From: Lentzea alba
GTDB lineage: Bacteria > Actinomycetota > Actinomycetes > Mycobacteriales > Pseudonocardiaceae
DNA: 64,000 bases
Reading direction: 5' to 3'
Assembly (NCBI RefSeq): GCF_011067745.1
Contig: NZ_JAAMPJ010000006.1
Span: 349,019 to 413,018, forward strand
The stretch's first letter is position 1, and each line of letters opens with the position of its first letter. Below are positions 24,960 through 33,089 of the stretch, one piece after another. The translations under genes were made by a program, and so were the position numbers. The notes under the pieces were generated by a model that saw only the letters and a list, made by a program, of their open reading frames with translations, ran no database searches and was not told where the DNA came from.

Positions 24960-26174
24960 TCACTTGATCTGCATCCCCGAGATCATCCGCGACACCACGA
25001 GCCGCTGAATCTCCGAAGTGCCCTCGAAGATGGTGAAGATCTTGGCGTCCCGGTGCATCCGCTCCACCGGGTGCTCCCGCGTGTACCCGGCCCCACCGAG
25101 GATGTGGATCGCCCGCTCGGTCGCCCACACCGACACCTCGGACGCCTTGAGCTTGGACATCGAGCCCTCACCCGCGGTGAACGGCACGTTGTTGCGCCCC
25201 ATCCACGCCGCGCGCCACACCAGCAGCCGCGACGCGTCGATCTCCATCCGCATGTTCGCGAGGTCGAACGCGATCGACTGGTTCTCGATGATCTTGCGGC
25301 CGAACGCCTCGCGGTCCTTCGCGTACTCCAGCGCGTAGTCGTACGCGGCACGAGCAACGCCCACGGCCATCGCGCCCACGGTCGGGCGGGTCGTCTCGAA
25401 CGTCGCCATCGCGGCCTGGCCGCCGGCCTTCAGGCCCTCGCGTGCCCGAGCCAGTCGTGCCTCCAGGCGCTCGCGGCCGCCCAGCACGCAACGGCCGGGC
25501 ACCCGCACGTCGTCCAGGAAGACGTCGGCGGTGTGGGAAGCGCGCATGCCGTGCTTCTTGATCTTTCCTGGCGACGACAGCCCCGGCGTTCCGGGCGGCA
25601 CGATGAAGCCCGCCTGGCCGCGGGCACCCAGCGAAGAATCGACGACGGCGGTCACGACGTGCACGTTCGCGATGCCGCCGTTGGTGGCCCAGGCCTTCTG
25701 GCCGTTCAGCACCCACTCGTCGGTGGCCTCGTCGTACCGCGCGCGCGTCCGGTAGCCGGCGACGTCCGAGCCCGCCTGGGGTTCGGAGGCGCAGAACGCG
25801 GCGAGCTTCGGGTCCGACTCGTCGCCGAAGCACTCCGGCACCCACTCGGCCAGCTGCTCGGGCTCGCCGCCCGCGAAGATGCCGGCGACCGCGAGACCGG
25901 TGCCCATCAGCGAGAGAGCGATGCCCGCGTCACCCCAGAAGAGTTCCTCGGTCGCGATCGGCAGAGAAAGCCCGATCGGGTCCGCGAACCAGGTCGCGAG
26001 CGCTTCGAAGCCGTAGAGGCCGATCTTCGCGGCCTCCTGGATCACCGGCCACGGCGTCTCCTCGCGCTCGTCCCACTCGGAGGCCGCCGGCCTGATCACG
26101 TCGCGAGCGAAACCGTGCACCCAGTCGCGCAGGTCGGTCTGGTCTTCGTTCAGTTCGAGCGAGAAGCCACCCAC
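24960..26174 (-). CDS. Acyl-CoA dehydrogenase
   Basis: The 404-residue protein is a full-length FAD-dependent acyl-CoA dehydrogenase. It has FCASEPQAGSDVAG (FAD contact), AWATNGG and the C-terminal IFEGTSEIQR with the catalytic Glu near residue 384. It oxidises an acyl-CoA to the trans-2-enoyl-CoA and passes electrons to ETF. A GTG start follows GGAGAGG. It is the second gene after the SCP2-like gene, 15 bases apart, and shares that gene's promoter with two copies of the 14-bp operator. Substrate length is not shown. Confidence 0.92.
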   Translation of the reverse strand: MGGFSLELNEDQTDLRDWVHGFARDVIRPAASEWDEREETPWPVIQEAAKIGLYGFEALATWFADPIGLSLPIATEELFWGDAGIALSLMGTGLAVAGIFAGGEPEQLAEWVPECFGDESDPKLAAFCASEPQAGSDVAGYRTRARYDEATDEWVLNGQKAWATNGGIANVHVVTAVVDSSLGARGQAGFIVPPGTPGLSSPGKIKKHGMRASHTADVFLDDVRVPGRCVLGGRERLEARLARAREGLKAGGQAAMATFETTRPTVGAMAVGVARAAYDYALEYAKDREAFGRKIIENQSIAFDLANMRMEIDASRLLVWRAAWMGRNNVPFTAGEGSMSKLKASEVSVWATERAIHILGGAGYTREHPVERMHRDAKIFTIFEGTSEIQRLVVSRMISGMQIK

Positions 26175-26189
26175 TGCAAAACCTCTCCG

Positions 26190-26819
26190 TCAGGCCTTCG
26201 GGATGTTGAACAGGCTCATGAACCCGGCCGCGAACCCCAGGTCGCCCTTCACCTTCAGCTTGCCCGTCATGAACAGCACGGGGGCGGAGGCGTTGCCGGT
26301 CGCGAGCTTCAGGAAATCCGCCGGGGTGAGCGTCACGATGGCACGGGCCTCGCGGGTCACGCCCTTGTTGATGGTGCACGTCGCGTTCTCGATGATCGCC
26401 TCGTAGACGTCTTCGAGCACGTGGAAGTGCACGACGGCACGGGTGGCGCCCGCCCGGTCCGCGCGGAAGTGGACCTCCATGCGGCGGAACACCTCGTCGA
26501 GCACGCGCGAACGCAGCGCGGCATCGGACACGACGCCCTCTATCTGGTCCTTCGAGGCGCGCGAGATGATGCGGGCGAAGTTGGACGGGTCCATCTTCGA
26601 GAGGTCGAGGTCCGCGCCTCCGTCGGCGAGTTCGCCGAGCGCGTTCAGCAACGCCGCGAAGTCGTCCTTGCCCAGCTTCTTGGGGTCGATGCCGCGGGCG
26701 ATGACGTCGATGTCGACGTCGGCCAGAGCGGGGTCGTCCGGCGAGATCTGCTGCAAAGTGCTGATCAGCTCAGTCGGACTGAGCTTCGCGATCGCCTCGG
26801 TGGTGAGGTCGAGCGTCAT
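26190..26819 (-). CDS. SCP2 sterol/lipid-carrier domain protein
   Basis: The 209-residue protein has an acidic helical N-terminal half and a C-terminal SCP2-type lipid-binding domain (about residues 110-205; ATCTINKGVT, VTLTPADFLKLATG, VLFMTGKLKVKGDLG). Such domains bind acyl chains or sterols and often sit beside beta-oxidation enzymes. The ATG at 26819 has AGGAGG seven bases upstream; the GTG two codons earlier is too close to it. A -10 candidate TAGTCT (26851-26856, minus) lies between the two operator copies, so repression by the divergent TetR is likely. Confidence 0.8.
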   Translation of the reverse strand: MTLDLTTEAIAKLSPTELISTLQQISPDDPALADVDIDVIARGIDPKKLGKDDFAALLNALGELADGGADLDLSKMDPSNFARIISRASKDQIEGVVSDAALRSRVLDEVFRRMEVHFRADRAGATRAVVHFHVLEDVYEAIIENATCTINKGVTREARAIVTLTPADFLKLATGNASAPVLFMTGKLKVKGDLGFAAGFMSLFNIPKA

Positions 26820-26837
26820 TGACACACCTCCTGATAC

Positions 26838-26851
26838 CTACTCGTGAGTAA
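26838..26851. promoter_or_regulatory. 14-bp lipid-regulon operator, site 1
   Basis: CTACTCGTGAGTAA matches YTACYSGNNAGTAR. It lies in the divergent SCP2-TetR promoter, 16 bp from site 2. Confidence 0.6.
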
Positions 26852-26853
26852 GA

Positions 26854-26867
26854 CTACTGGCGAGTAG
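26854..26867. promoter_or_regulatory. 14-bp lipid-regulon operator, site 2
   Basis: CTACTGGCGAGTAG matches the same consensus. Together with site 1 it brackets the SCP2 -10 candidate. Confidence 0.6.
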
Positions 26868-26917
26868 ATTGGGCGGCAAGCCGATCGGATAATCTTGTTG
26901 CTCCGAACCGAGGGGTA

Positions 26918-27556
26918 ATGATGCGCACAGAAGGTCGAGCCAAGCGCTTGCCACGCGCGGTGCGTGAGCGGCAGATCATGGACGCTGCCGTGGACGTCTT
27001 CTCGAGGCTCGGCTTCCACGCGGCGTCGATGGACGAGATCTCCGAGGTCGCCGGCATCTCCAAGCCGATGCTCTACGCCTACCTCGGCTCGAAGGAAGAG
27101 CTGTTCGCGACCTGCATCCGGCGTGAGGCCACCCGGATGATGGAGGCGATCGCGACCGGCGTCGAGCCCGACCAGGAACCCGACGTGCAGCTGTGGAGCG
27201 GGCTCAGAGCGTTCTTCGGGTTCGTCGGCGAGAACCGGACGAGCTGGATGGTGCTGCACCGGCAGGCGTCGACCCAGGGCGGGCCGTTCGCGGTCGAGCT
27301 CACGGACATGCGCAGCCGAGCGGTGTCGCTGGTCGCGGCGCTGCTCACCCAGTCCACGAAGGCACCCGCGACCAAGCTGGAGGCCGAGTCGCTGGCCGCC
27401 GCGCTGGTCGGGGCCGGCGAGTCGCTCGCGGAGTGGTGGCTCGACCACCCCGAGGAACCCGCCGGCGTCGTCGCGGCCCGTCTCATGAACCTCGTCTGGA
27501 TGGGCTTCGGCGACCTCGTCGACGGCAACGTCTGGCATCCACCGTCACGCCGCTGA
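26918..27556 (+). CDS. TetR-family regulator of the fatty-acid oxidation locus
   Basis: The 212-residue protein has a TetR helix-turn-helix (about residues 18-62; MDEISEVAGISKPMLYAYLG) and a helical ligand domain. It is divergent from the SCP2/acyl-CoA dehydrogenase operon, with two 14-bp operator copies between them, and convergent with the htdX-fabG4 operon, overlapping it by 12 bases. The same operator stands before fabG4/fadA2, the FadE5-like gene and the EtfD-like gene, so this protein is the best candidate for their shared repressor. An acyl-CoA ligand is likely by analogy with other lipid TetR proteins. An AGGGG site precedes the tandem ATGATG. Confidence 0.85.
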   Translation: MMRTEGRAKRLPRAVRERQIMDAAVDVFSRLGFHAASMDEISEVAGISKPMLYAYLGSKEELFATCIRREATRMMEAIATGVEPDQEPDVQLWSGLRAFFGFVGENRTSWMVLHRQASTQGGPFAVELTDMRSRAVSLVAALLTQSTKAPATKLEAESLAAALVGAGESLAEWWLDHPEEPAGVVAARLMNLVWMGFGDLVDGNVWHPPSRR

Positions 27557-28303
27557 CCCCAGCAGATGGGGCCCCTTGCCCCACACCGCGAACTCCCAGC
27601 CGTCCTTCTCGACGGCCGAGAACTCGACGCGACCGGGGATCAGCAGCGGCTTCTTGAACTTCACGTCCACGGTGACGGCCTCGGGCAGCCGGCCTTCCAG
27701 CGACGCGACGCAGCGCGCCTTCGTCCACATCCCGTGCGCGATCGCGCGCTTGAAGCCGAACAGCTTGGCGCTCAACGGGTACAGGTGGATCGGGTTGCGG
27801 TCACCGGACACCGCGCCGTAGCGCCGTCCGATGTCCGCGGGCACGCGCCACACCGCCGAACCGACCGGTCGTTCCAGCTCCTCGCCCGACGACGGCCCCG
27901 ATCCGGTCCGCCGCAGGTAGGTCGACACGCCTTCCCAGACACCGGAAACCGACGTCACCACGTCGACCTGGGTGCCCTGCGGATGCGGCCGCAGATCGCG
28001 CGCGGTCACAGTGATCTCCAGCGGTTCGTCCAGGGTCAGCGGCCGCGACTGGGTGATCCGGTTCGCGATGTGCACCAGACCCGGCAACGGGAACGGGAAC
28101 CCCGCGCCCGTCATCAGCTTCATCTGCGACGGAAAGCCCAGCACGTGCGGGTAGGTCAGCGGCAACGCGTCGCGCAACCCGAACCCGCACACCGAGCTGT
28201 AGGTCGTGAGATGCCTCAGTGAGACGTCGACAGTGGCCGAAACCGGCTGGGCCGCCAGGGTTTGCCCGCGCCGGAACGACGTCAGGGCGGCGCGCACCAA
28301 CAT
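27545..28303 (-). CDS. htdX: MaoC-type (R)-3-hydroxyacyl-thioester dehydratase, HtdX-like
   Basis: The 252-residue protein has two hot-dog halves. The C-terminal half carries the hydratase-2 motif YGAVSGDRNPIHL with the catalytic Asp and His, followed by GFKRAIAHGMW. It adds or removes water at (R)-3-hydroxyacyl thioesters. Its ATG overlaps the reductase stop as TGATG. The arrangement htdX-fabG4 divergent from fadA2 matches M. tuberculosis Rv0241c-Rv0242c-Rv0243, which supports the name. Confidence 0.88.
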   Translation of the reverse strand: MLVRAALTSFRRGQTLAAQPVSATVDVSLRHLTTYSSVCGFGLRDALPLTYPHVLGFPSQMKLMTGAGFPFPLPGLVHIANRITQSRPLTLDEPLEITVTARDLRPHPQGTQVDVVTSVSGVWEGVSTYLRRTGSGPSSGEELERPVGSAVWRVPADIGRRYGAVSGDRNPIHLYPLSAKLFGFKRAIAHGMWTKARCVASLEGRLPEAVTVDVKFKKPLLIPGRVEFSAVEKDGWEFAVWGKGPHLLGSAA

Positions 28304-29538
28304 CACGCCCCCAGCAGCATCTGGCCGCACACCCGCACGACGTTGCCGTTCACGCCACCGGAACCCGGCGACGCGAACCACGCCACCGTCTCCGCCACGT
28401 CGACCGGCAGACCGCCCTGCGACAGGCTGTTCATCCGGCGGCCGACCTCGCGCGTCGCGAACGGCACCGCCGCGGTCATCTTCGTCTCGATGAAACCGGG
28501 CGCCACGGCGTTGATCGTCGCGCCGCGCGCGGCCAGCACGGGCGCCAGCGAGCGAACCATCCCGATCACGCCCGCCTTCGAGGTGGCGTAGTTGGTCTGG
28601 CCGACGTTGCCCGCGATGCCGGCGATCGACGAGACCCCGACGATCCGTCCGCCGGAACGCAGCACGTCGCCGTTCAGCAGTGCGTCGTTGATCCGCTCCT
28701 GGCACGCGAGGTTGACCTCCAGCACGGAGTCCCACAGCGAGGAGTCCATGCGCGCCAACGTCTTGTCGCGCGTGATGCCCGCGTTGTGCACGACGACGTC
28801 CACGCCGCCGTGCCGTTCCAGCAGGTACGAGGTCAGCTTCGCCGGGTCGCCGGTGATGTCGAGCTGCAGCGCCGACCCGCCGATGGCGTTCGCGACCTTG
28901 GACAGGTCTTCCCCTGCCGCGGGCACGTCCAGGCACACCACGTGCGCGCCGTCGCGGGCGAGGGTGGAGGCGATCGCCTCGCCGATGCCCCGGGAGGCAC
29001 CCGTGACCAGCGCGACCTTGCCCTCCATCGTGCCGGTGGCAGCGTTGTCGGAAACGTGGATCACCTGGCCGGACACGTACGCCGACCGTCCGGACAGCAG
29101 GAACCGCAGGGTCGACTCGACCCCGTCCTCGGCGCCGTCCGCCACGTAGAGAAGGTTCGCCGTGCCGCCGTGCCGCAGCTCCTTGCCGACCGACCGCACG
29201 AAGCCTTCGAGCGCCCGTTGCGCCACGGAGTCCGGCGACCGCCCGATGACGATCACCCGTCCGCACGGCCCGAGCTGCGTGATCACCGGGTGGAAGAAGT
29301 CGTGCAGCTGCCGCAGTTCGCTCACCGTCGTTATCTCGGACGCGTCGAACACCAACGCGCCGTAGGGAGCGGATCCTGTTTCGAGCTGCTTGAGAAAGGG
29401 CAGCCGGGAAGCGCCGCCGGTCAGCACGGGTGTGGCCAGCGCGGCGTCGCGCCGGAGCGGATGCGGGTTCGGCAGGCCGAGCCTGCGGACGAGCTGGCGA
29501 CCCAGCCCCGACGTTGCGAACTTCTGGTACCTGTCCAC
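28303..29538 (-). CDS. fabG4: FabG4-like 3-oxoacyl-thioester reductase
   Basis: The 411-residue protein is about 150 residues longer than ordinary FabG. The N-terminal half is a flavodoxin-like domain without a nucleotide motif. The C-terminal half is a full SDR reductase: VTGASRGIGEAIA, HNAGITRD, VSSIAG with the catalytic Ser, and NYATSKAG with Tyr and Lys. This two-domain form is FabG4 of mycobacteria, an NADH-dependent 3-oxoacyl-CoA reductase. The GTG at 29538 lies 7 nt after TAGGTT (29546-29551), predicting a leaderless mRNA; a GTG three codons earlier is less likely. Operator sites 3 and 4 cover its promoter. Confidence 0.88.
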   Translation of the reverse strand: MDRYQKFATSGLGRQLVRRLGLPNPHPLRRDAALATPVLTGGASRLPFLKQLETGSAPYGALVFDASEITTVSELRQLHDFFHPVITQLGPCGRVIVIGRSPDSVAQRALEGFVRSVGKELRHGGTANLLYVADGAEDGVESTLRFLLSGRSAYVSGQVIHVSDNAATGTMEGKVALVTGASRGIGEAIASTLARDGAHVVCLDVPAAGEDLSKVANAIGGSALQLDITGDPAKLTSYLLERHGGVDVVVHNAGITRDKTLARMDSSLWDSVLEVNLACQERINDALLNGDVLRSGGRIVGVSSIAGIAGNVGQTNYATSKAGVIGMVRSLAPVLAARGATINAVAPGFIETKMTAAVPFATREVGRRMNSLSQGGLPVDVAETVAWFASPGSGGVNGNVVRVCGQMLLGA

Positions 29539-29545
29539 GTCACAC

Positions 29546-29551
29546 AACCTA
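29546..29551 (-). promoter_or_regulatory. -10 box of fabG4
   Basis: TAGGTT on the minus strand ends 7 nt before the fabG4 GTG and overlaps operator site 3. Confidence 0.5.
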
Positions 29552-29562
29552 CTCGCTAGTAA
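29549..29562. promoter_or_regulatory. 14-bp lipid-regulon operator, site 3
   Basis: CTACTCGCTAGTAA matches YTACYSGNNAGTAR. It covers the fabG4 -10 box and the expected fadA2 -35 region, 16 bp from site 4. Confidence 0.65.
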
Positions 29563-29564
29563 GT

Positions 29565-29578
29565 CTACCCGCTAGTAG
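29565..29578. promoter_or_regulatory. 14-bp lipid-regulon operator, site 4
   Basis: CTACCCGCTAGTAG matches the consensus and lies in the fadA2 promoter spacer, just before its -10 box. Confidence 0.65.
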
Positions 29579-29579
29579 G

Positions 29580-29585
29580 TAGTAT
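29580..29585 (+). promoter_or_regulatory. -10 box of fadA2
   Basis: TAGTAT ends 6 nt before the ATG of the thiolase gene, predicting a leaderless mRNA. Confidence 0.5.
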
Positions 29586-29591
29586 GTCGGC

Positions 29592-30797
29592 ATGCGAGTA
29601 GCGATCATCGGCGGCAACCGCATTCCGTTCGCCCGCTCGAACGGCCCGTACGCCACCGCCTCGAACCAGGACATGTTCACCGCGGTGCTGGACGGGCTGG
29701 TCAGCCGCTTCGGCCTGCAGGGCGAACGCCTCGGCGAGGTCGTCGCCGGCGCCGTGCTCAAGCACTCGCGCGACTTCAACCTCGTCCGCGAGTCCGTCCT
29801 CGGCAGCAAGCTCAGCCCGGACACGCCCGCGTACGACCTGCAGCAGGCGTGCGGCACCGGGCTGCAGGCGATCATCGCCGTGGCCAACAAGGTCGCGCTC
29901 GGCCAGATCGAGGCGGGCATCGCGGGCGGCGTCGACACCACGAGCGACGCCCCGATCGGCGTGAACGAGAACTTCCGCAAGCTCCTGCTGGAGTTCAACC
30001 GCACCCGCAAGGTCAGCCTGCTGACGAAGCTCCGCCCGAGCCACGTCGTGCCGCACCTGCCCCGCAACGGCGAACCGCGCACCGGTATGTCGATGGGCGA
30101 GCACGCGGCCATCACCGCGGCCAAGTACGGCGTCACGCGCGAGGACCAGGACGAGCTCACGGCCCGCAGCCACCAGAACCTCGCCCGCGCCTACGACGAG
30201 GGCTTCTTCGACGACCTGGTCACGCCCTACCTCGGCCTGACCCGCGACCAGAACCTCCGCCCGGACAGCAGCGTCGAGAAGCTCGCCAAGCTGAAGCCGG
30301 TCTTCGGCGACACCATGACCGCCGGCAACTCGACCCCGCTGTCCGACGGTGCCTCCGCGGTCCTGCTGGCCACCGAGGAGTGGGCGCGTGCGCGCAAACT
30401 CCCGGTGCTGGCCTACCTGACGTTCGCCGAGACCGCCGCCGTCGACTACGTGCACGGCGAAGAGGGCCTGCTGATGGCCCCGGTGCACGCCGCGCCGCGC
30501 ATGCTCGACAAGGCGGGCCTCAAGCTGCAGGAGTTCGACTTCTACGAGGTGCACGAGGCGTTCGCGTCCCAGGTGCTCGCCACGTTGAAGGCCTGGGAGA
30601 CCGACCTCGGCGAGATCGACCGGACCAAGCTGAACGTCAACGGCTCGTCGCTCGCGGCCGGCCACCCGTTCGCCGCCACCGGTGCCCGAATCGTGGCGAC
30701 CTTGGCGAAGTTGCTGCACCAGAAGGGAAGCGGGCGCGGGTTCGTGTCGATCTGCGCGGCGGGCGGTCAGGGAATCACGGCGATCCTGGAGCGATGA
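29592..30797 (+). CDS. fadA2: FadA2-like acetyl-CoA acetyltransferase (thiolase)
   Basis: The 401-residue protein is a complete thiolase. The nucleophile is Cys87 in QQACGTGLQA, the activating His is in HEAFASQV, and the second Cys is in ICAAGGQGITA at the C-terminus. The sequence ENFRKLLLEFN...LTKLRP belongs to the FadA2/FadI-like branch. It cleaves 3-oxoacyl-CoA to acetyl-CoA plus the shortened acyl-CoA. It is divergent from fabG4-htdX and shares two operator copies with them. The ATG lies 6 nt after TAGTAT. Confidence 0.92.
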   Translation: MRVAIIGGNRIPFARSNGPYATASNQDMFTAVLDGLVSRFGLQGERLGEVVAGAVLKHSRDFNLVRESVLGSKLSPDTPAYDLQQACGTGLQAIIAVANKVALGQIEAGIAGGVDTTSDAPIGVNENFRKLLLEFNRTRKVSLLTKLRPSHVVPHLPRNGEPRTGMSMGEHAAITAAKYGVTREDQDELTARSHQNLARAYDEGFFDDLVTPYLGLTRDQNLRPDSSVEKLAKLKPVFGDTMTAGNSTPLSDGASAVLLATEEWARARKLPVLAYLTFAETAAVDYVHGEEGLLMAPVHAAPRMLDKAGLKLQEFDFYEVHEAFASQVLATLKAWETDLGEIDRTKLNVNGSSLAAGHPFAATGARIVATLAKLLHQKGSGRGFVSICAAGGQGITAILER

Positions 30798-30846
30798 GTT
30801 TCGCGAACTCCTGAAGTCAACCCATCCGAACCCGATCAGGACAAGG

Positions 30847-31836
30847 ATGGCGATCATGACGCTGCAGGAAGTGCTGGACGCTCACCGCGAGGCCGTGCCC
30901 ACCGCGGTCGCGCTCATCGCCCGAGGCGACGACGTCGAGTTCGCGGCGATCGGCGAGGACACCCGCGAGTCGGTCTTCCCGATCGCCTCGGTCACCAAGC
31001 CGATCGTCGCCACGGCGGCAGTGCTCCTGGTGCGGGACGGCAAGATCGGTCTCGACGACCCGATCGCGGACTGGTTGCCCGAACTGGCGAACCCGGTGGT
31101 CGTCCGCACGCCGGCCAGCGAGATCGACGACGTCGTCCCCGCGGCCAGGCCCATCACCGTCCGGCACCTGCTGGCGTCCCGTTCCGGCTGGGGCTTCACC
31201 GCGGACTTCTCGTTGCCCGCCACCAGGAAGCTCTTCGACGAGGCGCACCTGCACGGCCGCCCGGATCTCCCGGCCCCGGAGGAATGGCTCAAGCACCTCG
31301 CCCAGGTGCCGCTGCTGCACCAGCCCGGCGACGGCTGGACCTACAACACGTCCTACGACGTCCTCGGCGTGCTGCTGCACCGCGCCACGGGCTCGCTCCC
31401 GGACTTCCTGACCGAACACCTCTGCGCACCGGCCGGCATGACGAACACCGCCTTCATCAGCGACGTTCTTCCGTCCGGCGCCGGCGGCCTCAACTCCACT
31501 GTGGACGATCTGCTGGCGTTCAACCGCTACCTGTTGTCCAGTGATCTGGTTTCGCGACTCGCGGTCGACACCACGTCGGCCGAGGAGCGCGAGGCCGGGC
31601 AGCTCTTCCTCGAAGGCCAGGGCTGGGGCTTCGGCGGCAGCGTCGACATCGCCGAGATCGACCCGTGGAACGTCCGCGGCCGCTACGGCTGGGTCGGCGG
31701 TTCGGGCACCACCTCGCACGTCGTGCCGTCGCAGGACATGGTCGCCGTTCTGCTCACCCGCACCGCCATGACCGGTCCCACCCCGACCGAGATCATGCGC
31801 GACTTCTGGCGGTACGCCGCGAGCGAAGCTATGTAA
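30847..31836 (+). CDS. Beta-lactamase-fold serine hydrolase
   Basis: The 329-residue protein belongs to the class C beta-lactamase/esterase group. It has the nucleophile motif SVTK (about residue 52), the second motif in TYNTSYDVLG, and a glycine-rich GGSGTTSH where the KTG-like motif should be. No signal peptide is present, so it is probably a cytoplasmic esterase or amidase rather than a drug-resistance enzyme. AGGA lies five bases before the ATG; an ATG three codons later is also possible. It follows fadA2 by 49 bases and could be transcribed with it. Confidence 0.85.
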   Translation: MAIMTLQEVLDAHREAVPTAVALIARGDDVEFAAIGEDTRESVFPIASVTKPIVATAAVLLVRDGKIGLDDPIADWLPELANPVVVRTPASEIDDVVPAARPITVRHLLASRSGWGFTADFSLPATRKLFDEAHLHGRPDLPAPEEWLKHLAQVPLLHQPGDGWTYNTSYDVLGVLLHRATGSLPDFLTEHLCAPAGMTNTAFISDVLPSGAGGLNSTVDDLLAFNRYLLSSDLVSRLAVDTTSAEEREAGQLFLEGQGWGFGGSVDIAEIDPWNVRGRYGWVGGSGTTSHVVPSQDMVAVLLTRTAMTGPTPTEIMRDFWRYAASEAM

Positions 31837-31898
31837 ATTGAACGGTCAATCATGCACACTTCCAGCACCGCGACGTGGCGGTGCTGGGGGTGGGACTG

Positions 31899-32150
31899 AT
31901 GAACGTTGATCCCGAGAAAGACCCGGTGCTGGCTCGCGCCCTCGTCGGCACCCTGCGCGACGAGTGGCGGCCGGCCGCCGACGCGATGGCGTCCGCGAAG
32001 GAGTGGGAACGCCGCACGTACATCGTCCTGACCCTGGCCGCGGCGGCCGCGCGACGGGACGTGTGGCTGACCAAGTGGCGCGAAGCCAGGCCCGACGACT
32101 GCGACGCGGCTGCCGTGCAGGCGGCCGTGGTGGCACTCCAGGCGAGCTAG
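31899..32150 (+). CDS. Small hypothetical protein, possibly an N-terminal remnant
   Basis: The 83-residue helical protein has RDEWRPAADAMASAKEWERR and a second Trp-rich helix WLTKWREARPDDCD, resembling the first repeats of larger TPR-like actinobacterial proteins. It stops where those repeats would continue. Whether it is complete or a remnant cannot be decided without searching. The frame is open back to 31875 (GTG), but the ATG has a purine-rich GGGGGTGGGA upstream. Inverted repeats of TTGA...TCAA lie before it (31839-31852) and after it (32198-32212). Confidence 0.45.
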   Translation: MNVDPEKDPVLARALVGTLRDEWRPAADAMASAKEWERRTYIVLTLAAAAARRDVWLTKWREARPDDCDAAAVQAAVVALQAS

Positions 32151-32197
32151 ACGAACAATTTCACGGCTCGTCAGGAATTGACCTGGAAGCGATTTTG

Positions 32198-32212
32198 TTG
32201 ACCAATGGTCAA
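32198..32212. promoter_or_regulatory. Palindrome TTGACCA-A-TGGTCAA
   Basis: Perfect 7-bp arms around one base lie about 75 bases before the membrane-anchored protein gene. It could be a TetR- or MarR-type operator. No regulator gene is adjacent. Confidence 0.4.
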
Positions 32213-32275
32213 CGCGACTTCTAGCAGGTCAGGGCGTATACGGGTAGTGGCCGCCGAGGAGATTGGTGGATCTCC

Positions 32276-32281
32276 TACGCT
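32276..32281 (+). promoter_or_regulatory. -10 box of the membrane-anchored protein gene
   Basis: TACGCT ends 7 nt before the GTG at 32289. Confidence 0.45.
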
Positions 32282-32288
32282 TTTGTCC

Positions 32289-33089
32289 GTGACTGCCGAG
32301 AGTGGCGAAAAAGAATCGCGGAACCAGGACGGCGTGCGGGTGCGCGCATCGTTCCGCGGTCTGCCTTCCGTGTCGGCGGAGCAGGAGGCGGAGACCCCCG
32401 AGGAACCACCGCGAAGACCGATCTGGAGACGGGTGGAGGTGCTCGTCGCGACGGCCGGCGTGCTCGCACTGGCCGCCGTCACGCTCGTCTTGTACGACGT
32501 GGTCGGCGTGCCGGCAGCGCCCTCTGCCGGACCGAGCAGTTCGGTGACGACGGTGCCCACGACGGCGGAGACCAGCTCCTCAGGCCCGTCCGCGACCTCG
32601 GCCACCAGCGGTCCGCAGCCCACCTCGACGACAGGCCCACGCCCGTCGACCAGTCAGCCGCCGGTGACCACGACGACGCAAACTTCCGACGGCCCCAAAC
32701 CGCCGGCCGAGGATCCTGGGCGCTACGAAGGTGTCCAGGAGCAGCGAGTCGTCAAGCTCGTTCCGCAGACCGGCGGCAACTGGGTCGACATCGAATACTG
32801 GCGGCAGGACCCGGCTCAACCCGGCGAGGTGCAGATGGACGCCAAGGGCGTCCACACCGCGGTCGGCGCCGCGCTCGCCGTCATTGCGGACACCCCGCTG
32901 GCCAACCGCGACCGCTGCTCGAAGGTGACGACGTGGCGGCTCCGGGTGGACTTCAGCGAGCTACATGTGGGTAGCCAGCTGTGTGGACGCAGCAGCGTGG
33001 GCCGGTACGCGTCGTTGGAGGTGCAGGTGCTGCCTAGCTCTCCGTCCAGCGGCGGCCGGTTCTTCTTCTACGGCATCACCTGGAACTAA
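32289..33089 (+). CDS. Membrane-anchored protein with Ser/Thr/Pro linker
   Basis: The 266-residue protein has a cytoplasmic N-terminus of about 50 residues with an acidic AEQEAETPEEPPRRP segment and one membrane helix (about 57-75). A Ser/Thr/Pro-rich spacer of about 75 residues then leads to an extracytoplasmic domain of about 100 residues with two Cys that may form a disulfide. I do not recognise the last domain. The GTG at 32289 lies 7 nt after TACGCT, so it is preferred to an ATG 28 codons earlier. Its TAA overlaps the stop of the convergent SIMPL gene by 4 bases. Confidence 0.65.
   Translation: MTAESGEKESRNQDGVRVRASFRGLPSVSAEQEAETPEEPPRRPIWRRVEVLVATAGVLALAAVTLVLYDVVGVPAAPSAGPSSSVTTVPTTAETSSSGPSATSATSGPQPTSTTGPRPSTSQPPVTTTTQTSDGPKPPAEDPGRYEGVQEQRVVKLVPQTGGNWVDIEYWRQDPAQPGEVQMDAKGVHTAVGAALAVIADTPLANRDRCSKVTTWRLRVDFSELHVGSQLCGRSSVGRYASLEVQVLPSSPSSGGRFFFYGITWN

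Noticed and set aside
30847-31836. Beta-lactamase resistance gene
   Set aside because: There is no signal peptide and the KTG motif is replaced, as in cytoplasmic esterase-like members of the fold.
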